A stretch of 64,000 nt of DNA, taken from contig NZ_RBLG01000002.1 in NCBI RefSeq assembly GCF_003634585.1, forward strand, positions 124,001-188,000. Reading direction: 5' to 3'. The position numbers and the translations under genes are program-made. Shown one piece after another: positions 7,398 through 17,449 of the stretch. Under the pieces are notes generated by a model. The model was not told where the DNA came from, ran no database searches, and worked only from the letters and a program-made list of their open reading frames with translations. Position 1 is the stretch's first letter; every line of letters begins with the position of its first letter. Source of the DNA: Gillisia mitskevichiae (GTDB lineage Bacteria > Bacteroidota > Bacteroidia > Flavobacteriales > Flavobacteriaceae).

Positions 7398-9779
7398 ATG
7401 GAAATAAAAGTTTTGGAACCATCTGAGGTTACATCTGAATACTCTTCAAAAAAGTTCGAATTAGAACTTAATGAATATAAAAATGTACTAGATACTATTA
7501 CTGATTCTGAAAAATTGAAAAGAGCAATTCTTTTAGATTTTTCAGAATTAGCTAACTTCTATATTTCACTTTCAGATTTAGAATTTCAAAAGCTATCCAC
7601 TCCAGATGAAAATTCTAAAGAAAGCTATTTATTACATTATGCCCTAGCAAAACCTTTTAAGGATCTCATGCTATTGCATCGAGATGTTTTTCTTCAACTT
7701 CAAATTGCATCACATAAGGCACAGGAAAATGTAGTAAATACAGGTTCTATTGTAACACATTTTGAAGAATCTAAATCCATACTTGATCAAGCTCTAAACT
7801 CATTTCAGAAAAATATAGAACAAGAGCATAGAACTATCTCTAGATTTGAAAAGAGTGGAAAGGATATTTCCAAAAAAACAAAGCATCATCAAAACCCTTG
7901 GTATATCTACAAGGTGCAATTTGTAGATATTCTGGAACATATTGAACTAATTAGTAATTCAGGTCTGGACTTTCAAAAGGTGATCGATATTTTTAGTTCG
8001 ATTAAAACTTATACAATTAGTTCTTATGAAAGCAGTTTAGAAGAGGCAAAAAATTCAGAGAAAACCATTGAAACAGTCTCAATTTCATTGGAAAAAATGA
8101 GTGATAATGATGAGATTTCCTCAATTATTTCAGAGATAGATCTTGCAGTAAAAAAAATAGAAACTTCTGGCAGAAAACTTGAAGGCTTCTCAGATCTTGC
8201 TGAAGACAAGGTGAAATCCTTAGAAACTTTAAATTTCCCAGCAGCTATAAACGAAGGGCTTTTACTTATTAAAAAGATAGATTTTAATAGATCTGTAAAA
8301 AAATGGTTAGATTATGAGTTGTTGCCTTATTTGATCGATCTGTGGGAAAACCAGAATAACTTGGCTTCCTATTTTAAACACAGCCTTCTTAATTTAAAAA
8401 GTAGCCTGAAATTATTAAAAAATAATTCGTCCTTGGCCCCGGTTGATCCTCAAATAGCAACATTAAAGGAGATCCGAAATACCATTAGATTAAACATAAA
8501 TAAGCAGCAACAAATTATTGCTGAAATTGAGAACAAATTAGAAAAGCAACTTCTGGCAACTAATATTTATGGTTCAGAAGAATTTTTGGAAGTTTCATTT
8601 CAATCTTCACTAAATCTATATACCGCAGGTAGCAGCGGACTACTTAAAGGGCTATTGCAGAAAATTAAAACAGCATTTAGATCCTTAAATTCTTCCTACG
8701 AAAAAACCATTTCTACTTCTCCAGATAATTTAACTGAGAAAGCTATTAATTGTATCAATTTTAGAATGGTAAAAGAGGAAAATGCTCATTATGATACTTT
8801 ATTTCTAAATAAAAACTTTATTGGAGATCTATTTCTTGTTCCTAGAATAGATGAGGAAAAGAAACTTGATACGTGTTTCAAGGATTGGCAGAATGGCTTT
8901 AATAAATCTGTTCTTATCACCGGTAATAATTTAAGTGGAAAATCTACCTTCATGGAGGATTTTGCTAAAAAACATTTTGGCAAGGAAACTATAGTTTTAG
9001 CACCAGATAGTACTATTACTATAGAAGGTAGAAAGTTTAAAACAAACAAAAATTTAAAAGAAGCTCTACAGGAAGTTAAAAAGAACATTTATAATACTAA
9101 ACCAGTTTTATTAGTAGACGATCTTGAATATTGGAGATCAGAGGATATTAGTTTTTTAGATAATGTGAGAGCCTTGGTTAATTTTGTGCTTTCAGAATCT
9201 GACAGGATCTTCGTGTTGGTTTCTATTTCTAAAGCAATGCAACGACATCTAGATAAGAGACTCCCGTTTTCTAATGCATTTACCACACGTATAGATCTAA
9301 ATAAAACCAATTCAGAAGAAATATTTAAGGCTGTTTTAATTCGGCATGGTGCTTCTCATAAAAAATTGGTGAATAAGGATAGTAATGTAATGTCTCCTAA
9401 ACAAATTGAAAATAAGGTTCAAGAATTAAGCAGTGATTTTAAAAATAATATTGGTGAGGTGCTCCAAGCTTGGGCATATAGCACTAAAATGATAGATAAT
9501 AATCTTGTAATTTTTGAAGAAGCTGAATGTAGCTTTCAAGATTTTTTTAGTTCAGAAGAACTCATCATATTAAAATATGTGTACCTCTACAAATATGTTA
9601 ATGAGGTGCTTCTAAAGAGCTTCTTAGGTAAGGGCTATAACATCAATTTCGATTCAGGAATAAAAAGACTGGTAAATACTAAGGTTTTATGCCGAAACTC
9701 TAATGGAAATCTTATTTTAAACCGAGTAATAACTTCAGATGTATTTGAGATTCTGAGATATAGAGGAACTATAAATTAA
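7398..9779 (+). CDS. coiled-coil P-loop ATPase, first gene of a channel/antiporter operon
   Basis: 793 residues, no signal peptide or clear membrane span. Residues 1 to about 440 are helical and charged with long predicted coiled coils. A P-loop NTPase domain follows: Walker A GNNLSGKST at 509-517 and Walker B PVLLVDDLEYW with D574/D575, then VLVSISKAMQRHLDKRL, which resembles a sensor region of AAA+/STAND ATPases. The last 80 residues (ILKYVYLYKYVNEVLLKSFL onward) look like a winged helix. I do not recognise a named family. The next gene starts at the base after the stop and a third follows 3 bases later, so this ATPase is almost certainly produced together with an MscS-like channel and a cation/proton antiporter. 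A role in gating or sensing for ion homeostasis is inference. Confidence 0.75.
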   Translation: MEIKVLEPSEVTSEYSSKKFELELNEYKNVLDTITDSEKLKRAILLDFSELANFYISLSDLEFQKLSTPDENSKESYLLHYALAKPFKDLMLLHRDVFLQLQIASHKAQENVVNTGSIVTHFEESKSILDQALNSFQKNIEQEHRTISRFEKSGKDISKKTKHHQNPWYIYKVQFVDILEHIELISNSGLDFQKVIDIFSSIKTYTISSYESSLEEAKNSEKTIETVSISLEKMSDNDEISSIISEIDLAVKKIETSGRKLEGFSDLAEDKVKSLETLNFPAAINEGLLLIKKIDFNRSVKKWLDYELLPYLIDLWENQNNLASYFKHSLLNLKSSLKLLKNNSSLAPVDPQIATLKEIRNTIRLNINKQQQIIAEIENKLEKQLLATNIYGSEEFLEVSFQSSLNLYTAGSSGLLKGLLQKIKTAFRSLNSSYEKTISTSPDNLTEKAINCINFRMVKEENAHYDTLFLNKNFIGDLFLVPRIDEEKKLDTCFKDWQNGFNKSVLITGNNLSGKSTFMEDFAKKHFGKETIVLAPDSTITIEGRKFKTNKNLKEALQEVKKNIYNTKPVLLVDDLEYWRSEDISFLDNVRALVNFVLSESDRIFVLVSISKAMQRHLDKRLPFSNAFTTRIDLNKTNSEEIFKAVLIRHGASHKKLVNKDSNVMSPKQIENKVQELSSDFKNNIGEVLQAWAYSTKMIDNNLVIFEEAECSFQDFFSSEELIILKYVYLYKYVNEVLLKSFLGKGYNINFDSGIKRLVNTKVLCRNSNGNLILNRVITSDVFEILRYRGTIN

Positions 9780-10493
9780 ATGGAAACTATTACTACATTT
9801 TACTCGTGGAAAGGACTGTTTTATCTTTTTATAGGACTACTGGCATTATATGGAATTATAAAAATAGTGATCCGGCTTATTGAAAATTCAGCTAAGAAAA
9901 ATTTAACCAATAAGCAGTTTATATTTTGGTTAAGAAATAGCTTATTCTTCTACGTTCCAGTTGCCGTTATAGTATTTGTGCTTGGTTTTATTTCTATTAA
10001 TTACATTACGCATTCTATCCTTATACTGATAATTGGGATATTTGGCTTTCCTTATATTAAAAATTACTTAAGTGGCATATTATTTAAATCGAACCCTATT
10101 GTAAGTAAAGGAGCACTTATTAAATCCAAAGATTTAGAGGGAGAAATAAAACAATTAATGGTTTTAGGAATGATTGTTAATACAGAATATGGGGAGCAAT
10201 ATGTGAATTATAAGAATATAGAAGAATTTGGTTTTACTATAAACTCTAATAAAAGCAGTGCTTTAAGACAAACCCTTTATCTCAAAACTATTCTTACACA
10301 AGATGCTGTTTTAGATATTCTTTTTGATAATCCTATTCTAAATTTCGAAGAAAAGCCAAGTCTTAAAAATGGGGTGGAACCTGAAGACCTCATTTTAAAA
10401 TATACTTTAGAGTCTGGAGCAACTACCCAAGATCTTATTTCTTTTTTAAATTCAAAAGAGATAGAAACAAAATTAACCCGTAAAGTGAATTAA
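9780..10493 (+). CDS. MscS-like small-conductance channel protein
   Basis: 237 residues. Three hydrophobic segments are at about 10-32, 52-72 and 76-94. The last leads into GFPYIKNYLSGILFKSNPI, which resembles the TM3/pore-to-beta-domain junction of MscS (normally a GL...SG...i..d.pi pattern), and residues about 110-150 read like the MscS beta domain (KGALIKSKDLEGEIKQLMVL, then a short VNTEYGEQYVNYKNI). The C-terminal alpha/beta part is reduced. The match is by pattern and not strong. The ATG begins at the base immediately after the upstream TAA, and the antiporter gene begins 3 bases after its own stop. Confidence 0.65.
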   Translation: METITTFYSWKGLFYLFIGLLALYGIIKIVIRLIENSAKKNLTNKQFIFWLRNSLFFYVPVAVIVFVLGFISINYITHSILILIIGIFGFPYIKNYLSGILFKSNPIVSKGALIKSKDLEGEIKQLMVLGMIVNTEYGEQYVNYKNIEEFGFTINSNKSSALRQTLYLKTILTQDAVLDILFDNPILNFEEKPSLKNGVEPEDLILKYTLESGATTQDLISFLNSKEIETKLTRKVN

Positions 10494-10496
10494 TAT

Positions 10497-11765
10497 ATGG
10501 AAATTTTATCCTCTTATAATTTAATAATTGGAGTGTCGGTAATTATCATACTGTCCTTTCTATTTAACGGGTTATCCAAAAAAACCAATATCCCTGCCGT
10601 TCTAATGTTAATAATACTGGGAGTAGGCCTACAGTATTTATTAGATTATTGGGATGCTGGGAATGTTAACTTTTTCCCCGTTTTAGAGGTCCTAGGAATA
10701 GTTGGATTAATAATGATCGTACTGGAAGCCGCACTAGAGCTGGAATTGAAACGAGAAAAGCTGGTCCCCATTTTAAAAGCTATGGGAATTGCGTTAATAG
10801 GGTTGTTAGCTTCAGCATGGGTTGCTGCCCTTATCTTATATAATTTTATACCAGAAATGACCATGCAATCTGCCTGGTTATATGCCACTCCATTATCTAT
10901 ACTTTCCAGCGCAATAATTATTCCTAGTGTACTAGGATTGTCAGGAGCAAAAAGAGAATTTCATATTTATGAAAGTACCTTTTCTGATATTATGGGAATT
11001 ATGATGTTCTATTTTCTAACAGGTAAATTAAATCCTGCGGAAGATGGTGGCCTGGTAGGTTTTAGTGGGAATTTAATTTTAACTATCGTAATTTCCTTAG
11101 TTGCCAGTTATGGGATTATTTTAATTTTTCAACGTATAAAGAGTCAAGTTAAATTATTCCTTCTCATTGGAGTATTACTCTTATTATATGCCTTAGGAAA
11201 AAAGATGCATTTATCATCTCTCATCATAATCTTAATCTTTGGGTTGGTAATTGCCAATATGAAATTATTCTTTAAAGGAAGACTTTCTAAATATCTTCAT
11301 TTTGAAAAAGCACATCATATTTATCATGAGTTACATACTATCACTGCAGAAACGGCCTTCGTAGTAAGAACTTTCTTTTTTGTGATCTTCGGTTTAACAA
11401 TTACTATCGCTTCTCTTTGGAATGTAGATGTGGCACTTATAAGTTTAATGATCATTGGATCTATCTACGGAATTAGATTCATACTACTAAGGATTTTTAT
11501 AGGTGCAGATATCCTTCCGCAGTTATTTATTGCACCACGGGGATTAATTACAGTACTCTTATTTTATGCAATTCCAGTGGAGGCTCAAATAGAAAGTTTT
11601 GAACCCGGGATCTTGTTATTTGTAATTATCGGAACCAGTTTAATTATGACCTTTGCAATGATTTACGATAAGCGTCGATCTTCTAAAGCATTAAAAGAAG
11701 CAAATAGTATTAAAGTTGGTACTACCAAATGGAAAGCTCCTGTTTTGGATGAAGCTTCTAGGTAA
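10497..11765 (+). CDS. cation:proton antiporter (CPA superfamily)
   Basis: 422 residues with about 11-12 transmembrane helices, close to the normal NhaP/KefB core length but without a cytoplasmic regulatory domain. The transport-core segment reads SILSSAIIIPSVLGLSG then YESTFSDIMGIMMFYF; the SD pair sits where CPA1 exchangers have ND, so an electroneutral Na+ or K+/H+ exchange is expected, though the Ser substitution makes ion choice uncertain. The end is a short cytoplasmic tail. It is the third gene of the operon with the ATPase and the MscS-like channel, which points to osmotic, sodium or pH homeostasis. Confidence 0.85.
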   Translation: MEILSSYNLIIGVSVIIILSFLFNGLSKKTNIPAVLMLIILGVGLQYLLDYWDAGNVNFFPVLEVLGIVGLIMIVLEAALELELKREKLVPILKAMGIALIGLLASAWVAALILYNFIPEMTMQSAWLYATPLSILSSAIIIPSVLGLSGAKREFHIYESTFSDIMGIMMFYFLTGKLNPAEDGGLVGFSGNLILTIVISLVASYGIILIFQRIKSQVKLFLLIGVLLLLYALGKKMHLSSLIIILIFGLVIANMKLFFKGRLSKYLHFEKAHHIYHELHTITAETAFVVRTFFFVIFGLTITIASLWNVDVALISLMIIGSIYGIRFILLRIFIGADILPQLFIAPRGLITVLLFYAIPVEAQIESFEPGILLFVIIGTSLIMTFAMIYDKRRSSKALKEANSIKVGTTKWKAPVLDEASR

Positions 11766-11861
11766 ATTAACCTTGCGTTGTGATAGAAATCCCTTGTAAT
11801 TAGTCACATTTGGCAGATCTAAAAAATTTAGATAGTTACAACATCAAAATTCAACAGAGAA

Positions 11862-12563
11862 ATGAATACTATATATAAAGCAGAGATATTAAACTTTGAA
11901 GCTATTCTGGAATTACCTAATTATTGGGATAAGCAGAAATATAAGGATTTGCTAGGAGTGATGGAATATGGAGATATTTCTGAAATAACTGATGCCGACC
12001 TAAAAGATATGTGTTACATGTCTATTGCAGATAATGAACCTGAAGAAGCGGCAAAACTAATTCTAGGATATGTTTTTAATGATCGTTTAAATTCTGGACA
12101 AATAGATAATCTTTCCAATGAAATGAGGGAAGAAAAAATGTGGGAAGAATATGCTGAAATAGGCTTTCATGAAGACTTTTTTAATACGGGACAAATCCTT
12201 TACGATGCCTTCAACGGAAAGTTTCCACATCCTGAGGCTGTAAAATTTGAAGTGAAAATAACTTCTAATAAATTGGATGATCTACTTATTGATAATCAAA
12301 TTTCAGAAGCTGCTCTAATTAGATTGTTGGCTCAAGGAATGCCAGAACATACATTAATAAATAGATTATTTACTGAACAATTAAGCTCTGGCTCATTCGT
12401 AGAAGCAGAGAATATTATTTGGCAAATGAATACAGAAATACAAGAAGACAATACTGCTTTAGTTACTGTAATATCTTCTAAATACTTCTTTCAAGATCTA
12501 AAATATGTAGATGCTTTTGAAGGAAAAACACATAATGATGAAGAAGTAGAGGAAGAAATTTAA
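11862..12563 (+). CDS. acidic protein of unknown function
   Basis: 233 residues, acidic, no signal peptide or membrane span. Predicted mostly helical, with a tail of glutamates (NDEEVEEEI). Notable segments are YKDLLGVMEYGDISEI, EPEEAAKLILGYVF and RLLAQGMPEHTLINRLF, which could be helical-repeat pairs. No family recognised. It begins 96 bases after the antiporter and 36 bases before the Crp-type regulator in the same direction, so it may belong to either transcript. Confidence 0.65.
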   Translation: MNTIYKAEILNFEAILELPNYWDKQKYKDLLGVMEYGDISEITDADLKDMCYMSIADNEPEEAAKLILGYVFNDRLNSGQIDNLSNEMREEKMWEEYAEIGFHEDFFNTGQILYDAFNGKFPHPEAVKFEVKITSNKLDDLLIDNQISEAALIRLLAQGMPEHTLINRLFTEQLSSGSFVEAENIIWQMNTEIQEDNTALVTVISSKYFFQDLKYVDAFEGKTHNDEEVEEEI

Positions 12564-12599
12564 ATATTAAATTGCATTTCAAAAATGTATGTTTAGATA

Positions 12600-13187
12600 A
12601 TGAGCGAGAATAGCGTACATACTAATATTCTAAATCACCTTAAAAAGGTAATATCACTTTCCGAAAGTGAGGAACAGGAATTCAGTAGCATCTTGGAAGA
12701 GATTAAGATCTCTAAAAAGAGTTTATTAATAGAACCCGGGGATCTTGTAAATTCAGAATATTATGTTGTTTCTGGATGCCTAAAAGCTTATTATTTAGAC
12801 GAAACTGGAGATAAGCATATTATTCAGTTTGCATTAGAAGATTGGTGGATCTCAGATTTTGAAGCTTTTTTCAATAAAGTGCCTGCCAAATTATATGTAG
12901 AAACCATTGAAGATTCAGTGCTATTAGCCATTAATCGGGAAGCCTTAGAAACATTATATACTCGCATTCCGCAATTCGAAAGATTTTTTAGAATTAAAAC
13001 CACAAATGCTTTTGTTTCTCTACGTACAAGAATATTATCTAGCCTTCAAAAAAGTGGTAAAGAGCGGTATTTAGAATTTTGCGAATCTTATCCCAAGATA
13101 GAGCAAAGAGTTCCAAATTATCACATAGCTAATTATTTAGGTCTCAAACCTGAAAGCTTAAGTAGAATAAGGAAAGAAGTGCTTTAG
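12600..13187 (+). CDS. Crp/Fnr-family transcriptional regulator
   Basis: 195 residues. Residues about 25-120 form a cyclic-nucleotide-binding-type beta roll (LLIEPGDLVNSEYYVVSGCLKAYYLDETGDKH is the family pattern, split by turns). Residues about 120-190 hold the dimerisation helix and a short winged helix ending NYHIANYLGLKPESLSRIRKE, which is the recognition helix. The PRR-type cAMP phosphate-binding motif is not evident, and there are no Fe-S cysteine clusters, so the ligand is unknown. The DJ-1/PfpI and Old Yellow Enzyme genes follow immediately and are plausible targets. Confidence 0.85.
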   Translation: MSENSVHTNILNHLKKVISLSESEEQEFSSILEEIKISKKSLLIEPGDLVNSEYYVVSGCLKAYYLDETGDKHIIQFALEDWWISDFEAFFNKVPAKLYVETIEDSVLLAINREALETLYTRIPQFERFFRIKTTNAFVSLRTRILSSLQKSGKERYLEFCESYPKIEQRVPNYHIANYLGLKPESLSRIRKEVL

Positions 13188-13247
13188 CTTAACTTTTTTT
13201 AACACTTCGTCCTAACTTACATCAAGTAATTTCCGCAGATTTTCTGA

Positions 13248-13255
13248 TAACTTTG
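13248..13255 (+). promoter_or_regulatory. -7 element TAACTTTG upstream of the DJ-1/PfpI-OYE operon
   Basis: Exact TAnnTTTG match 28 bases before the ATG at 13284, between the Crp-type regulator and its likely target genes. No TTG at normal spacing was found, which would fit dependence on an activator. Confidence 0.4.
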
Positions 13256-13283
13256 TTTTCATTAATCAAGTAAAATATATATT

Positions 13284-13964
13284 ATGAAAAATATACTTTT
13301 TGTATTAACCAGCAATGATGAAATGGGTAATACCGGTAATAAGACTGGATTTTGGGTAGAAGAATTTGCGGCACCTTACTATAAATTAACAGATGCAGGT
13401 TATAATGTAACATTAGCTTCTCCAAAAGGTGGTCAACCTCCTATAGATCCAAATAGTGATACAGAAGATGCAGCTACAGAAGACACTAAGCGTTTTGATA
13501 AGGATAAAGAAACTCAGGAGGTTTTAGCAAATACTAAGAAATTAGAAGATGTAGATCAAGAAGATTTTGATGCTGTTTTCTATCCAGGAGGACATGGTCT
13601 TTTATGGGATCTTGTAGAAAGCAAAACATCTAAGAATTTAATAGAATCTTTTATAGCTAACAATAAACCAGTTTCTTTTGTTTGTCATGCTCCTGCAATT
13701 TTAAAAAATATACAGGATACAGACGGAAATGTTTTAATAAAAGGTAAAAACGTTACTGGATTTACAAATGGAGAGGAAAAGGCTGTACAATTAACAGATG
13801 TTGTGCCATTTCTAATTGAAGATATGATGAAAGAAAAAGGAGCAAACTATAGCAAAATAGGAGATTGGCAACCTTATGCATTAGAAGACGGACTTTTAAT
13901 TACTGGTCAAAATCCAGCATCATCTTCTAAAGTAGCAGATCTTTTAATGAAAAAACTAAAATAA
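13284..13964 (+). CDS. DJ-1/PfpI-family protein (Hsp31-like type 1 glutamine amidotransferase domain)
   Basis: 226 residues, one DJ-1/PfpI domain. The nucleophile elbow is VCHAPA with C134; a conserved acidic residue is at E26 (GFWVEEFA) and the substrate-side motif is FYPGGHG at 99-105. Family members act as glyoxalase III (methylglyoxal to lactate) or as deglycase/holdase chaperones; which applies cannot be told. Only 2 bases separate its stop from the Old Yellow Enzyme start, so the two enzymes, both dealing with reactive carbonyl or electrophilic compounds, form an operon. Confidence 0.88.
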   Translation: MKNILFVLTSNDEMGNTGNKTGFWVEEFAAPYYKLTDAGYNVTLASPKGGQPPIDPNSDTEDAATEDTKRFDKDKETQEVLANTKKLEDVDQEDFDAVFYPGGHGLLWDLVESKTSKNLIESFIANNKPVSFVCHAPAILKNIQDTDGNVLIKGKNVTGFTNGEEKAVQLTDVVPFLIEDMMKEKGANYSKIGDWQPYALEDGLLITGQNPASSSKVADLLMKKLK

Positions 13965-13966
13965 GC

Positions 13967-15085
13967 ATGAGTACTAAACAAGCCTTATTACAGACCTATA
14001 AAATGGGGGATCTTCAACTTCCAAATAGGGTAGTGATGGCACCATTAACTAGGAGTAGAGCAAGCAATCCTGAAAATAAACCTACAGAAGATTTGCATCT
14101 TCAATATTATAAAGAACGTGCAAGTGCAGGTCTTATAATTACAGAAGGTTCTCAAGTTTCAAAACAAGCTGTAGGATACATAAATACCGCCGGAATTCAT
14201 TCTAAAGAGCAAGTAGAAGCTTGGAAAAAAGTAACCAAAGCAGTACATGAAGCTAATGGGAGAATATTCATTCAGTTATGGCATGTAGGAAGAATGTCTC
14301 ATCCAGATTTCCATGATGGAGCCTTACCCGTATCTGCTTCTGCTGTAAATCCAAATGCACAAGCCTTTACTCCAGAAGGATTTAAAGACACGGTTACTCC
14401 TAGAGAAATGACTATTGAAGATATAAAAACCACTGTGCAAGACTTTAAAAATGCAGCAAAAAATGCTGTAGAAGCAGGTTTTGATGGTGTAGAAATACAT
14501 TCTTCTAATGGTTACTTATTTCATCAGTTCTTCACAAATTGTTCAAACCAAAGGACAGATGAATATGGCGGAAATATAGAAAATAAAGCAAGGTTATTTT
14601 TTGAAGTTTTGGATGCTGTAAAAGAAGTGATCCCTTCCAATAAAATAGGGGTGAGATTAAATCCTTCTATGCACAAACTTTTTGGAATTACATTAGATCA
14701 GGAAACCATACCTACTTTCGATTATATAGTTGAAAAATTGAATGATTACGATCTTGCATATCTACATTTATCTGAACCTTTTACAGATGTTTCTGAAGTT
14801 CCTTTTGCAGAACCAAATATCGCAAAACATTACAGACCTATTTATAATGGAACCTTAATGATTAACGGTGGTTTTGACCAAGAAAAGGGAAATAAAGTTA
14901 TTGAAGAAGGTAATGCTGATCTTGTAGCATTTGGAAAATTATTTATTTCTAATCCAGATCTTGTAGAAAGGTTTGAACAAGGTGTTCCAATGGATAATTG
15001 GGATTCTGACACTTTTTATAGTGGAGGGCCAGAAGGTTATATAGATTATAAAGTTAAAACAAAAAGAGAGCCTGTGTTACAGTAG
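13967..15085 (+). CDS. alkene reductase, Old Yellow Enzyme family (FMN)
   Basis: 372 residues, normal for OYE/NemA enzymes (about 365). It is a single FMN-binding TIM barrel: PNRVVMAPLTRSRAS near the N-terminus, IQLWHVGRMSHP, VEIHSSNGYLFHQFF with the His/Asn substrate pair, and QRTDEYGGNIENKARLF. Reduces activated alkenes, quinones or nitro esters with NAD(P)H in the cytosol. It is the last gene of the operon with the DJ-1/PfpI protein and is followed by a strong terminator. Confidence 0.93.
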   Translation: MSTKQALLQTYKMGDLQLPNRVVMAPLTRSRASNPENKPTEDLHLQYYKERASAGLIITEGSQVSKQAVGYINTAGIHSKEQVEAWKKVTKAVHEANGRIFIQLWHVGRMSHPDFHDGALPVSASAVNPNAQAFTPEGFKDTVTPREMTIEDIKTTVQDFKNAAKNAVEAGFDGVEIHSSNGYLFHQFFTNCSNQRTDEYGGNIENKARLFFEVLDAVKEVIPSNKIGVRLNPSMHKLFGITLDQETIPTFDYIVEKLNDYDLAYLHLSEPFTDVSEVPFAEPNIAKHYRPIYNGTLMINGGFDQEKGNKVIEEGNADLVAFGKLFISNPDLVERFEQGVPMDNWDSDTFYSGGPEGYIDYKVKTKREPVLQ

Positions 15086-15104
15086 ATTCACTTAAATAGT
15101 TCAC

Positions 15105-15143
15105 AAAAAGCCTTTTAGATTAAACTCTAAAAGGCTTTTTTTT
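15105..15143 (+). terminator. intrinsic terminator after the OYE gene
   Basis: AAAAAGCCTTTTAGA pairs with TCTAAAAGGCTTTTT around a short loop and is followed by further T residues. Confidence 0.9.
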
Positions 15144-15307
15144 GTCTTTATATCAACAATGGATTTCAGATTATTTTTTTGACTTTGAGTTTTTGTAATT
15201 AACATATAATATTATATTTATGGCCTCAAATTATATGGTATTCATTGGTTTTGATAAATTCTCTTGAGTATTATTAAATTTTTAAAACTCCGAGTCTAAA
15301 TCTATTT

Positions 15308-17409
15308 ATGAAATATTTACAGTATTGCCCCACACTGATTTTTTTCTTTCTTATCTCTAAACCCGTATTATCTCAAATAGTATATCCAAGCTCCCCAATA
15401 GATCCGGTAGAAGATGTATATCACGACACAACAATCATAGATAATTATCAATGGTTAGAAAACCAAGAAGGATTGCAAGTATCTAAATGGGTAGATGAGC
15501 AAAACGAGGTATCAGAGAAGATTTTAAAAAAAATGCTAAACAAGTCTGGAGCTTATTTAGAAATAAATAGGTACATGTTTAGTGATGTAGATTTCTTGAG
15601 AAGAGAGGAACGTACAGATAAAAATAGAAACAAACGATATTTTAGTTTATATTATATTAATACTTATGGTACTCCAGATATATTTTATAAATATGGAGCC
15701 ACTGGAAAATATGTACCTTTTTTAAGAAGCTCCAAGTTTTCTACTGATGGAGATATTAATATTTCCAATTTAAAAACATCCAAAAATAATGAATATCTCG
15801 CGGTTCAATATAATCAAAATGGAAGTGATTGGAATGTTATAAAAATTGTTAAGATCGATGATAAGTTGATATTAAACGATCTAATAGAAGACACTAAATT
15901 TTCTGATATCAACTGGTATAAAAACGGCTTTTTTTATACAGAATATCCAAATGATTCTTTAAATGGAAAGACTATTTATCCAAAAATTAGATATCATTTA
16001 ATTGGAAATGACCAAAGCAAAGATCAAGTTATCAAACCAGAAATAGTTCAGAATCTTTTGATTTATATAGTGATGCAAAAGAGGAGATCTATATAATTAA
16101 GAAAGAGGAGCCAGAATCTAAGACTTACAGTTATTACTATTACGAAGCTAAAGAAGATAATATTCGATTTAGACCTCTTTTAAAAAATTTAAAATATGAA
16201 TTGAACATCCGTGGCTTCGAGAAAAATAGGATCATTGCGAGAACAGCCATGAACAATAAACAGCTATTAGTTGCAATCGATCCGAAAGACCCTGGGAACT
16301 GGAAAAACTTATCACCAACATATGAAAATGCTATTTTAACGGGGCAAGAGGTACTAGAAGATAAGATCATTTTATCCTATCAGGGAGAAGCTAATGATTT
16401 TATAATAGCAATAGACTATGATGGGCAGGTTTTAAATGAATTAAGTATTACTCCTGGTCTCTCTTTGAGTACTATGAATTTTAATGAGGATTCAAAAAGA
16501 TTTATTTATTCAGTAGAATCTTTTACAATTCCGCAGGTATTATACAAATTGGATCTGGAAAAATTTACCTCAGAATTATATGATAAAACAAAAGTTAACT
16601 TTGATTTTAAAGATTATAAATTTAGAAAAACCACTTTTAAATCTCATGATGGGGTAGAAGTTCCAATATTCATAGTTTTTAAAAATGAATTAAAAACCGA
16701 TGGAAGTACTCCATTTTTATTGAAAACATATGGTGGTTACGGTAATATGGGAACTCCAAGATATGACCCGGGAATTATATATTTCCTAGAAAACGATGGA
16801 GCTTTTGCGTATGTAGATGTGCGAGGAGGAGGAAAGCTAGGTAATTCCTGGTGGCAGGATGGTAAGAATTTAAAAAAGAAAAATTCCTTTATGGATTTCA
16901 TTAGTGCCTCAGAATTCCTAATTGAAAAAGGCTATACTTCTCCTAAGAAAATAGCAATTACAGGGGCATCTCACGGAGGCTTGGTGATGGGAGCGGCAAT
17001 TACAATGCGTCCAGATCTTTATGGCTCGGCAGCCATAGATGTTGGTGTCTTAGATATGCTAAGATTCGAAAACTTTACAGTGGGGGCTACAAACACAAAT
17101 CTGTCTGAATTTGGAAGTGTAAAAAACGAAGAGGAATTTAAAAATCTGCTTTCTTATTCACCCTATCATAATTTAGATTACAACAAAAATTATCCTTCTA
17201 CACTCATTATGACAGGAAAATATGATGATCGGGTTCCGCCGCTACACTCTTATAAATTTACCGCTTTAATGCAGAACAATCCCAATCAAAAAAATCCGGT
17301 TTTACTATGGACGCAGAATAAAACTGGTCATTATGGAGCCAGTAATATGGAAGATAAAGTTTTAGAGAATTCCTTTAAATATGGTTTTCTATTGAATGAA
17401 CTTAAATAA
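15308..17409 (+). pseudogene. prolyl oligopeptidase (S9A), split by a -1 frameshift
   Basis: Two adjacent frames (15308-16096 and one open through 16201-17409) together encode one enzyme of about 700 residues, the normal length. The first has a signal peptide (FFFLISKPVLSQ) and the N-terminal start of the propeller (DVYHDTTIIDNYQWLENQEG). The second holds the rest of the propeller and the hydrolase domain with the complete triad: Ser in GASHGG (codon 16969), Asp in GKYDDRVPP (about 17224) and His in KTGHYGAS (codon 17329). The frame change falls at about 16037-16050; adding one A to the AAA run at 16041-16043 restores KPENSSESFDLYSDA. This is a recent one-base loss or a sequencing error. Likely a periplasmic peptidase when intact. 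Confidence 0.85.
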
Positions 17410-17449
17410 GCCAAGAATAGCAAAATAGCTTTATGATGTTCTATAACAG

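Noticed and set aside
16037-16060. Programmed -1 frameshift in the prolyl oligopeptidase
   Set aside because: No slippery X XXY YYZ heptamer or downstream structure; a lost A in an A-run explains it better.
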